From assembly GCA_964036665.1 (NCBI GenBank), contig OZ038533.1, positions 17,294,575 through 17,358,574 on the forward strand: a stretch of 64,000 nucleotides of DNA, in the 5' to 3' direction. The DNA is from Gordius sp. MW1 (taxonomy: Eukaryota > Nematomorpha > Gordioida > Gordea > Gordiidae). The notes beneath the pieces were generated by a model. The model had not been told where the DNA came from, did not search any database, and saw only the letters and a list, made by a program, of their open reading frames with translations. The position numbers and the translations under genes were made by a program. Positions 31,601 to 41,700 of this stretch are shown in pieces. The first letter of the stretch is position 1. Every line of letters begins with the position of its first letter.

Positions 31601-32509
31601 CCGGTTTTAACAACGCTCATAGCGGACGCTCGGGCTCGGACGACGCCGCTTCTAACTTTTCCTCGAGCGGCGCGCGCGCGCTCAAAGCGCCAACCCGCGG
31701 CGCCGAGCGCAATTCCTCCCCTTTCGAAGACGACTTAGACGAGCCCGAGACGGCGCTCGAGCACGACGCTCACGCTTCATCAAACGCTCGAGCGCTTGAC
31801 CACAACGATAAATCGAGCAACGCTGACGCACGACGCCCTGCCGTCCCCGTTCGAGCGTTGTACGATTATGAGGGCCAAGAAACGGACGAGCTTTCCTTCA
31901 AGCGCGGTAATGGCTATGTGGCCATTTTGAATTTAAACGTTTAGTTAGCATTTGTTTTTTGTTAGCTTGGGTAAAGCAATAACAGGCCTTAGTTAATACG
32001 GTATTCCTCATTTTGATTAAGGATTATCTCAATGTATAATTTGTATTTCTTGTATTGAATTGGTATTATTAAAAAAATCTCGTAAATGTTAAATCTAGCA
32101 ATACCATGTTGTTTATACAATACTAAGACTTTTTCCCATATTTTTTTATTGTATATTATTATTGTAAATAAAGAGTTCTAAAAGCCTATACGATAGAATA
32201 AAACTCAATAGTGTTAATATAGGCGTAGTCAGCATTGGGATTTGAGGGGTGGGGGGCAATAATGATTTGGGCAGGGCCAAAATGACCATCAAATTTTGCA
32301 TTTAGAGGGGGGGCAGCCGCCCTTTCCTGCCCCCTCCCCCCCCCCCCCCTTTTGGCTACCCCCATGAATAAGCCATTAATTCTTTTTCGTTATCGTGTCT
32401 AGGAGACGAATTTGAAAAATTGGAAGATGAAGATGAACAAGGTTGGTGCAAGGGTAGGATTGGCAAAAAAATTGGTTTGTACCCCGCAGAATACGTTGAA
32501 GTCATATAA
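22629..32509 (+). CDS. PACSIN: PACSIN/syndapin: F-BAR and SH3 membrane-shaping adaptor (9 exons, 541 aa)
   Basis: Exons: 22629-22881, 23541-23749, 25286-25423, 27551-27676, 28132-28232, 30079-30199, 30907-31151, 31581-31906, 32403-32509; 1,626 nt, all phases consistent. Residues about 25-310 form the F-BAR domain ([38 protein letters not shown], all syndapin signatures); a DGVTLTGI motif follows. Residues about 485-541 are SH3 (ALYDYEG ... [22 protein letters not shown]). Family members bend membrane at endocytic sites and recruit dynamin and N-WASP through SH3. The linker (about 330-484) is longer than in vertebrate PACSINs, rich in Ala, Ser, Asp and Arg, and shows no NPF (EHD-binding) motif. 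The ATG at 22629 is preferred over 22590 because MASSYED resembles the family N-terminus. The exon 8 acceptor has a weak pyrimidine tract. Confidence 0.93.
22999..23140. mobile_element. hAT-like MITE, family B, in PACSIN intron 1
   Basis: AGTTTGTAAAAACGGCTGGG...CAGCCGTTTTTACAACACTA. Confidence 0.8.
23326..23505. mobile_element. hAT-like MITE, family B, in PACSIN intron 1
   Basis: TAGTGTTGTAAAAGC...CCCAGCCGTTTTTGCAACACTA. Ends 35 bp before exon 2, so the branch-point region of intron 1 may lie in or next to it. Confidence 0.8.
25474..25648. mobile_element. hAT-like MITE, family A, in PACSIN intron 3
   Basis: AATGGGCGTAGCG...GCTTCGCCCATG, flanked by TATTAGCC and TATTAGTC (7 of 8). Core in the orientation opposite to the 7.2 kb copy. 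Confidence 0.75.
26098..26870. repeat. Tandem repeat, unit about 124-151 bp, PACSIN intron 3
   Basis: Units start near 26098, 26222, 26346, 26479, 26612 and 26763. Shared words: GAGCTTGAGCTAATGATCAT, CTATGTTTATAAGCCTATCC, GTATTTGGTATATTTATAAT. The two 133-bp periods in the middle are nearly identical. Confidence 0.85.
27340..27425 (-). pseudogene. RTE LINE tail fragment
   Basis: Minus-strand CGGCTAAGGTGGTATGGCC is the nucleotide form of the RLRWYGH block seen at 6.8 and 33.2 kb. Confidence 0.4.
27863..27984. mobile_element. hAT-like MITE, family A, in PACSIN intron 4
   Basis: CATGGGCGTAGCCAGC...TTGGCTACGCCCATG, flanked by CGAGGGAC and CAAGGGAC (7 of 8). Confidence 0.85.
28306..28443. mobile_element. 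Family A MITE, diverged, PACSIN intron 5
   Basis: CATGGGCGTAGCCAG at the left with long G runs; the right end is eroded (CCCATG only). Confidence 0.5.
28919..29893. mobile_element. Large foldback element, PACSIN intron 5
   Basis: Two arms of about 460 bp in inverted orientation around a short centre near 29,390-29,410. Shared arm words include ATAACCGGGAAACGGTCAAC (left) with its complement at 29855-29874, and CAATAGAGCGATATTGAATG with its complement. Outer ends ACACTGG and CCAGTGT. No coding. A single arm end recurs at 49.3-49.46 kb. Confidence 0.85.
29520..29567. repeat. (GGGA)n tract
   Basis: About ten GAGG/GGGA units, G-quadruplex capable, expanded only in the right arm of the foldback; the left arm has just CCTCCCTCCC. 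Confidence 0.85.
31335..31423. repeat. 36-bp tandem duplication ending in a perfect 21-bp hairpin, PACSIN intron 7
   Basis: Two identical 36-bp copies (31335-31370, 31371-31406). From 31381 the second copy forms a perfect 21-bp stem with 31403-31423 around a single-base loop. Confidence 0.85.
32219..32365. mobile_element. hAT-like MITE, family A, PACSIN intron 8
   Basis: TAGGCGTAGTCAGCATTGG...TTTGGCTACCCCCATG; ends 37 bp before the last exon. Confidence 0.7.
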
Positions 32510-32861
32510 TAAGTCTATCCTTCACTACACACTATTACATGTATAAAATGAACATTCCCCACGCTATAGATACAGAACTTCAATCGCATTAACACACAAT
32601 CACATCCAACCTAGCGCAGTGTTTTTTATGAATACATGTTTCCTTTGTTCGTTTATTGTTACTTTGTGTGCGATCCTTATTACACTTGTGGTTTTAATGT
32701 CGTTTTGTTTTTTTCCATGTCTTTTTCTTCATTTACCTCTCCGTTCTTCGTTATCGAATTGTATAGCAGCCACTAGTAAGCTTTTTCATTACCTTTTATC
32801 GCGTAAAACACACCCAGCTCTCACTCTCTCTCGTTCGCTGTTTAAACCCTTTTCGGTTATA

Positions 32862-32867
32862 AATAAA
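32862..32867 (+). terminator. Poly(A) signal of PACSIN
   Basis: AATAAA about 350 nt downstream of the PACSIN stop. The open frame 32619-32912 inside this region is taken as 3' UTR. Confidence 0.4.
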
Positions 32868-33139
32868 ATTTTGAAAATTATCTTGTATCGTTATGATATT
32901 TATCTAGTTTGAGTATAATTTGCTTTCTAGTATACTGGCTATAAAAATGACTCGGGAATTTAATTAAAAGGTGTTCTTTATATAAGATTCTAAAATGCTG
33001 GCTAATGCTTAAAACGCAAGAACAATTTAATTAAAAATAACTGATCCCATATTTGTCTGCAAAAAGTGGAGGGTTGATCTCAGGTCGGAAACCGGCAAAT
33101 CCCTTCAGAAACATGATAATTTCAAATAAAAAAAACCAC

Positions 33140-33490
33140 GGAGATGAGAATGATATGGTGGAGCTTGGGTTATTGTAAGCTCGATTATGTCACGAATTAC
33201 TGTTTCAGAGGAAACATTGGTATTCAACCTATGGCGGATTTCATCAAGGAAAATCGGCTAAGGTGGTATGGTCATAAAAATACTAATGATATGGAAAAAT
33301 ATTGGACATGGAGGTGCTGGGGGAGAGAGGAATAGAACGACCTCGTGTTACGTGGAAAGGGCAAGCAGACAAAGTTCATGATAACTAAGATGATAAATCA
33401 GGATTTGGCTTTTACCCGATCAAGACGGAAGAAACTTATCGAACAAACTTCAGACTGTTGGACCAAATACATGATAAAGAGATAACAGTT
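33140..33490 (+). pseudogene. LINE C-terminal tail
   Basis: [16 protein letters not shown] is the C-terminal hallmark of RTE-like LINE polyproteins; frame-shifted GERGIERPRVTWK follows. Broken. Confidence 0.65.
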
Positions 33491-33664
33491 AAGGAAATTC
33501 AACCTTAATTATTAACAAAAACTCAATATAAATAGGACTTAATCTAAAATATGGGCAATTTTTGTGAGCGGTATAAATTCCTGTGGTAGTTGGGGTTACT
33601 TTTTTTTATGCTTATTCAAATGAGTATTATTATAGCGGTTAGAGATAAATTAATAAGGGTATAG

Positions 33665-33785
33665 TGTATTTCGTTATGTAAATAGACGTGCACTAAGTAG
33701 ATGCAGACGTCGAACGGTACGCTAATGTATTTCGTTATGTAAATAGACGTGCACTAAGTAGATGCAGACGTCGAACGGTCGGCAT
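33665..33785. repeat. Direct duplication, 61-bp period
   Basis: A block of about 55 bp starting TGTATTTCGTTATG occurs identically at 33665 and 33726. Confidence 0.9.
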
Positions 33786-34534
33786 CCCTCATTCAAATTG
33801 AGAGGAGCCTCGACTGTGTTATAAGGCTGAATTTTACATTGCATGTTAATCATATATATTTCTCTTCTCTCGGTGCAGTAACGTGATTAGCGATCCAACT
33901 ACAAAAGTCATACAATCCCCTACCTCCCCTATACGTAGACGATTAAACTCAAGGATTAAACTCACGGCCATCGCCCAAATTATATTTAATTATTACTTGT
34001 GCCTTATTTATTTCTCGGAATTATATCTGACAGTCGTCCTATTTTATTTAAACCATTGTTGTTGTCAATAAAAGGAAGTCCCATCATTTGATTATCACAA
34101 TTGGTAGTTCCCCTGGTTATTACAATTCCTAATAAAATAAAATTGATTTTATTCGTATCACGGTAACACTTTTTGCCTACAGATTCATATGCTTTTCCAT
34201 CGTAGGGCCTTTAATTGGGACATGCTCGTTTTGCGAGTTCGTTCTATCATAATATGGAAATCAGATTAAATTTTCCCGATTTTGAGTGCCAGGAGGTCTT
34301 CGTCCTCTATGAAAAACTGGTTACAATCCTATTTACAAATTAACTATTATTTTATTTATGGATTTCTCGAAGAAAAGTAATACTATTGTGGGCGAATCTA
34401 TAATTACCTTTCCCCACTGATTATGATAAAAATTGCCAATTTTAACTGGTATGGGGCGGGCATGAAGGAAGGAGTGATAGTAAGTCAAGTGAGAGTTTAA
34501 TGTGTTAGTATATTTCGCATAAGCGCTATGTACC

Positions 34535-34930
34535 AGACCATAAAAGCTTGGCCCGCTGCTCGGTCCGGGCCGGGCAACTGTCTCAAGTTAGACTTTAGGG
34601 CGGGCTCTATAAAAAGATGCGGGCAATCAGGACTTAATGAAATTTTTTTATAAAATGTATTATTTTGTTTTGGTGTATTATTTTGTCACTTTTTGATTGT
34701 ATAATATTTATTAATCGTCGTAGTTCTTATCCAAAATAATCCTGCGTTAATTTTTACCTTTTAAAGGTATATTAAAAATTAATGGCAAAAATTTTAATTT
34801 TAGGGCTGGGGAGCTCGGGCAGCCTTATTGATTTGGCCATGATCGGGCGGACACTTAGAAGGGTTTGGGCGGGCAACTTAGTTTGATAATTGGACCGGGG
34901 CCGGGTTCGGGCAGAAAAATTGTAACAAAT
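34535..34930. repeat. GC-rich dispersed repeat patch
   Basis: GGTCCGGGCCGGGCAAC near 34565 and ACCGGGGCCGGGTTCGGGCA near 34895, with an AT-rich centre. Related words at 9.2 and 56.9 kb. Ends not defined. Confidence 0.35.
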
Positions 34931-35714
34931 CTCATCACCTCTGTTATGTACTCGATTTTCTATACATATACATAGTTGGGAATTTTAATGCGGGGACTAT
35001 AACTAAAAATAAGGGGAAACAAGAATAACAAAATTATGATGCTGTAGATCAAAAAATGGTCTACATGAATATATCATTAATATTAAAAGTAAATTCGTGG
35101 GAATATGGCCTCAAAAAGCCCATTTTTCGCACCTCTAACCTCGGTTAGCACAAAATCTGGGCGACCTGGTAAAAACTTAAAGCATATTAGTTTTAAGCGT
35201 AGAATTATCTATTCTAAATAATTGTCAATCCTAAATCTTTGTCAGATCACGGGATGTAATCACAGAATCAATTTGTAATTCCGAAATTGCATTTTGTATA
35301 TCTTGACTAATTTTAAACACCATAGTTATAAATAAGGTAAAATTATGGCACAATAATTCAAATGCGGAAATAGTCATTTAATTAAACTATTTTCCCTGTA
35401 ATTTTATATTGGCTAAATGCTAAATTTTTAAACCTAGAATTTTAAATTAAGGAGTTATTTAATATATCTGGAAACGCTATAGTAAAAGATTGTTTTTAAC
35501 GTTTGATTTGACCAAATGTAAATAATTTCATGAACCTGTTTACCATTCATCTCTAAGTGATTTCTTAATTAAATGGTCACGGCCTGAGGCTTGTGAAATA
35601 AAGTTAAAAATTATTTATATAATTTTTCTTTGCTATTTATTATGTTTTATGGCTTTTTTTCTTGTTAATTCCAAAATATTCAATAAATATTTGTTTGAGA
35701 CCTAAGAACTTTAA

Positions 35715-38700
35715 ATGGCCAGCAATCCTAGTGTACCCAGGACTTTGTCCAGATTTTTGATTGGAATTTTTCTAACTATTCTTTTGAAGTCAAACATGTG
35801 TTTTCCACAATATTCATCGAACAGCAGTAAATATTTTTTGATTAACATATTACTTATCTAAATTCTTTACATGTTATAAATCAGAATTAATTAATTTAAT
35901 ACAAGATCACTAATTTTTTATTTTCTTTATATAATCATAATGATTTTTTCATGGGCGTAACTAGGATTAAAATTTGGGGAGTATTAATAAAAAGAAAAAT
36001 TTAAGCCATAATTAAAATTTTCTAGATATTTATACCCAGTAATTTATTTTCATTCTCGAATTATGGGTATTAAAATGATTAATTTCTAATAAATAATGCT
36101 TTTTAAATTTTCATATATACACCATCATTTAATCTTACGAACTGGATTATACAATAGTCTTCTACTTTTATCTTGATAGGGTATGACCCAACCTATAACC
36201 CTAAATTGTTCAGAGACTCTAAAGGTATAGTTTATGATTTAATTATTATTTTTTTATAATCTAAATTTTAATTTTAATATAAAATTTTATGGATTTTTAT
36301 TTTTTTAAAGGTGTCTATAAATTCTTGGGAATGACACCTTCTTCGAGTATCCCGTTAAAGGCTTCGACAGACGCAGAATATATAAATTTCCCGAGCGGAG
36401 AAAGTTTATTAGCTTACATCGATTTAGAATATATTAATGCGGCAAATCATCAAAACATCAAATTTTTTGCCATTAAAGTACATTTGCAAATTTATCCACA
36501 TTCATTTATCGCTTAGAATGAAGTTTATACACCGGTCTCTTGTTCTGTCAAAACTAACGGACCATTGGCGTTAAAAAGTTTCACCATGAATAATTTCACC
36601 TTTCTATTCGTAGCTCAAGATTTTGGTAAAGATATTGCATTAAAAAAAAAAATTTCTTAAAAAACGTGGATATTTTCTTTTTTTGTACATTTAAATAAAA
36701 CCCCCAAAATATATAAACTTTAACTAAAGCTTTTTAAATTTATTCATTTTAAATTATTTATAATAAAAAAAAATTTAAAAAAATTCGAATAAAATTATTT
36801 TTTATATTTTTTATTCTAGATATAGTTAATGAGACCCAAGGATCAGCCTTGTATAAAATAACTCCGTCTTGCGCAATATCTCACGTTCATTCTGTGAGAA
36901 GTCATAGCCCGAGAGCTATAGAATTTTTTAATATGGGAAAAGTGCCTTGTTTAGCTGTCGCCAATTCTGGTATTAAAGATAACGTCGAAATTGAAAGTTA
37001 CGTTTACGAGTGGCGAGGTTATTCAATAGATATTATTTTGGAATTTACAAAAAAAAATTATAATTTATATTAGTAATTGCTATGCAATTTATGGGCTCGC
37101 TTTTTTATGTCCGTCCGTCCATCCTGTCCAACTTATAATTTTTCAAAAATTGCCATAGAAATTTATACGGTTTTTTAATGGCTGTGGACTTATGCTTCTT
37201 GAAAAGACTTTTATTTAGCTTTCGCAAATAGACTAGCTAATGACCGGTGGTTGGCTTTAAATTTTTGACCTCGCCCGAGCCCAATATTTATATTGTTTGT
37301 GGGCCCGACTGATTACCTTTCCCATGTTTCGTAGATTCTCTAGTTTCTTATTATTTTCCTCAACATAATTTACTATTTGTTTAAAGTTTTTTATAATCAT
37401 TTAAAAAATGAATAAGATTATAAACTTTAATGATAAAAATTAACATGGGTGCCGGGGAGGGCCTTAAGATTTACTGGGGAAAAAAACTTTAAACTATTAA
37501 TTCAGACATGTCTTTTTTAAACTAGGGTTTTGTTTATCAATTTTAAAAGATATAAAGCCATAGACAAGTTGGCAAAAGAAATTTATTTATAAAGGTAATC
37601 AGTCGCGCACAAAAAAAATGGAAGTTAGGCTCGGGCGAGGTCGAAAAAATTAAAGCCAACCTGCGGTCATTAACTTATTTATATGCGAAGTAAAATAAAA
37701 GTCTTTTGCAGAAGCATAAGTCAACGGCCATTAAAAATCCATATAAGTTTCCACAGCCATTATTAAAAAAATTACAAGTAGGACAGGGCGGACGGGACAA
37801 CGAAAAACGAGCCCATACTTTGCATAACAATTAATAAAATTATATCAAAATTTATAATCTAACGATTACTCTTTCATTTTTTCAAATATGCACATATATG
37901 ATTAAATGGGAATATAATCTAAATTTAAGAATAAAAAGAGCCTATAATTCAAATATAGGAAAATTTTCAATAATGATGTTAAATTCATTTTAAATGAATA
38001 ATATCATGAGCGTAGCCAACATTGGAATGAGAGGGAAGGGCAAAATGAAAATTTTTATAATTTTAGCCAAAGAATTTTGTGATTTGAAGGGGGGCAGCCG
38101 CCCCTCCTTACCTCCCCCTGGCTACGCCCATGAACATTTTTATCCATATTACTTATTGTTGTTGTCTATTATTATTTCCTATTTTAATACCACATTAGGA
38201 CCTATGGTTTCAGGTCATTTCGATATTTTTAGCAGTTTTATAACTCACAACGCGCGTGACATTGCGCATTTCAAGATGTACAACAATCATTACTTAGCCG
38301 TAGCAAATCATCATAATAATAGAGGCGAAGTTGATATCGAATCCGAGATTAGACTCTATAATTTGGAAGAACATACTTTTAGTCATTTTCAATTTATCCC
38401 CACTTCAGCTGCATGTGATTGGGAATTTTTCACTTTTGGAACCGGTGTTAGAATGGATTTCTTCCTAGCCGTCGCTAATCAGTACACTTTAAAAGGTGCA
38501 ATTTCTATTTGATAATTTTTCTAGTGTCGTAAAAACGGCTTGGTTTTGTTTGGTCAGCTTTTGGTTTTAATCGACTAAACATAAACAAACCAACGGTCCT
38601 TGGTCTGTTTTTCTTAGTCGACCTCTACGAGGCTTGGTCGAATTTGGAAAACTGACCAGAACCGATCGTTAGTCTTAGTAAAACTAAAGGTGGACCAAAC

Positions 38701-41700
38701 AAAACCCACCCGTTTTTACAACATTACATTTATCATTGAATGGAGGGATTACCTTTTGTTAAATCTCATCATAAGAGCGCGGACATGTGCTAAATTATCA
38801 TTAAAAATTGTTAAACTATTAAAGCATTGAAATTTTAGATTAATTTGTTTTAAAAGGCTTTGATTGAAAGGTTGCTTTAGTTGGAAATCTCGATTAGAGA
38901 TTTGTAAATTCTGAATAACTATTAAAACACGTTAGGACATTTTTTAAAATTAATATTTAAATTTGGAATTAGGATCCAAAACGCCAGTGTACAGCACAAA
39001 ATCCGTCATTTACAAATACTATAAAGGAACATTCGTTAATTTTCAAGAAATCGAAACTATCGGAGCGAATCAGTTTACATCAGTACAAGGCAAGTCTGAA
39101 TTAGTGTTATAATGAAAATATAAAAACATTTAACTTTTTATTTGGATTTTTTGTAATAATTTGCGGGTTTAATAATATTTTTAAGAAGATAATAATAACC
39201 CCTTATTAGAGGGCGCTAATTAGAGGGTACTTTTAATTTAATTGCGACACGACTATAAGGGGTTATTATTACTTTCTTAAAAATTTAACTTTTTATTCAA
39301 CAATTTTATTGTCATAAATTTGTACCATTTTTGTAACTTTTTTTGAAACTTACTTGTACCAGGTCCCAATGGTGAATTTATCCTAGTTTTGGCTACTTTG
39401 TTTGGGGAGGTAACGGTTTACGAATATAACGGATGGCGATTCTACGAATCGCTAAAATTAGCTCAACCTAATTTCTATGAAGCCGGTTTAAAACCTAATT
39501 ATTTGACGGGGCCAAAAACTCCTAAAATTATGGCTAGAAGACAACAAGTCTCATCCGATATGTCTCTCCTCCTATTACCAACTGTTATTGAGAGCGCGTC
39601 ATCTGACGCTCAAGCCCAAACGCTGGCCCCTAATTTTGAGCTCATAACCCCGATAGCTGATATTCACAAATACATGGAAGGTAGGATTAACGCTATTAAA
39701 GAGCGCTTGAGCAGAGCTAACGCTCGAATAGCTGCTGTAGCAGAGCGTTTTAGCGCTCTGCTCGAAACGCAGAAAGATAGCGTGGTTAATATTACTCGAG
39801 TCGACGATTCGAACGATTCAAAAAATAGGATTTCATTTAATGGCGACCTTATATTGACGCCAAATTTAACGGTCTACAATTTGACGACGCAAAAATTTGA
39901 GGCTGGAGATGGGAGTGGAAAAGTTTTTATGGATGATTCTATAGTGGATAATCTTTCTGCCTTGGCGCAAAAACTGCAAACACTAACGGGGGAGATGCAA
40001 AGCTTCAAGCCTAATGTCGCTAATGCGGTCACCAAATCAGGTTTGTTTTAAATTTATAAAAAGGAAATAAATTTAATTTTTTTAAATATATTCTAAATTA
40101 TATTTTTTATATAATTTTGTCTTCAACTTTGGTTTGTTTTAACCATATAAAATTTGAAATAAATTTAATTTTTTTCAGTATATTCAAAAGTGTTTTTTTT
40201 ATATAATTTTGTCTTCAACTTTTATTTTATAATTTTGCCCTTAACTTTCATTTTAAGTTTTTTCGTAAATTTTAATATTTTACGAAGATTTTTATTCTTT
40301 TTTAGTAATAAAATATATAAAATTATATTTCGCAAGTAAAGGAAGAATGAAGGTTGGCTGTGCATAAAACTAGTAAAAAATATAGGGTTTAATTTAAAGC
40401 AATTATATATGTAAACCGACTTTGGGCATAGCCAGGGGGTGGCAGGGAGGGGCGGCTGCCCCACTCTAAATCCAAAAATTCTTCACATTAATATAATTAT
40501 GGCTAAAATTACTAAAAATTAGCACTTAACCCCTCCCAAAATCATTAATGTCCCCCTCTAAATCCAATCCGGTTACGCCCATGAAAACGACCTTAAATTA
40601 CATCTTTAAACTTAGCTACTCTTAGTAAGCTATAAAATTATTATAAATAATTTCGAAACATAACTTTAATAAATTGATATTGTAAAGGAGAACATAAGCT
40701 GTCAAGTGCTTGGACAGTAGACAGGGTTGAATGTATAAATGTGGAAAATGTAGGACCAGATAGTGGACAAATTATCGCTGCATCAAGGATCAGGTCAGGG
40801 CCTATAGGGGATCAAAAACCAATCGATGTTCAAAAAATAGCTGAGCGCTGCTTGAATAAATCTTCAAATTTGGTACATTGTTCACATTCCCCCCCCCTCC
40901 ATTAAAGTGTTGTGAAAACGGCAGGGGTTTGCTTAGTCGACCATTGGTTTTAGTCGACTAAATATAAACAGAACAACGGTTTTTTGGTCTTTTTTCTTAG
41001 TGGACGTCGACTTAACATAACGAGCCCAAAAAACCGTTGGTTTGCTCATATTTAGTCGACCAGAACCAAATGTCGACCCCAAAAAACCCAGCCGTTTTTG
41101 TAACACCACCCCCCATAATAAAATCTATTTATTTTTTCCCATTTTTTATCCATCTCAGAAGGTGAACCAAAATTTAGTGTTTAATTCTGGCTTAAAAGCT
41201 TTGGGCAAAGTAAATGTTGGTGGAAGGGTAGATGGCATGCAAACGGAACATTTGATATCGGCTAAAGTTTATGAAACAGATTTGCCGATGAATTCCTATA
41301 TAAATACCAACGAAGAAAATGTGGTGAATAAAACTTATCAACCTGTGGAAGTCACATTTAAAGCCTTTAAAACTATTAATTCTAACCTTACGGTCCGTGG
41401 GAATTTGTCCATTGATGGAACTTTGAATGGATTTAAACTTGATTCGGATAATATTTTATTTTCCAGAAAGGAACAAACTATCAACGGTAAAGCAACATTT
41501 TTCGTCATTTAATTTACTTTAAATATCGACTTTGTTGAGTAGTAAAAAATTTGGGAGCACAATTAAGAATAATATCATTATTATATTCAAAATTTCAATG
41601 TTTTTTACATATTCTTTCATTACAAAAATATATAATATAGAAAATTTTAAAATAAAGGAAATATACTCGAGAAATTTAATTTGGAAGTTTAATAATTTGC

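Larger units (their letters stand above)
32870..35714. other. Intergenic between PACSIN and the EAR gene
   Basis: No complete gene. Holds a LINE tail (33140-33490), a 61-bp direct duplication (33665-33785) and a GC-rich dispersed patch (about 34540-34930). Confidence 0.4.
36180..39491 (+). other. Exons encoding the N-terminal EAR repeat region
   Basis: Exons 2-8 (first part). Blades are marked by recurring aromatic-rich strands and the phrases CLAVANSG, YLAVANHHNN and FLAVANQYT, each after a F/Y-x-W/F element such as YVYEWRGHFDIF. The spacing of about 45-55 residues fits EAR repeats, and about six or seven can be counted, as expected for one closed propeller. Confidence 0.8.

Noticed and set aside
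32619-32912. 97-codon open frame after PACSIN
   Set aside because: Low-complexity hydrophobic composition, no family resemblance; lies in the probable 3' UTR before the AATAAA at 32862.
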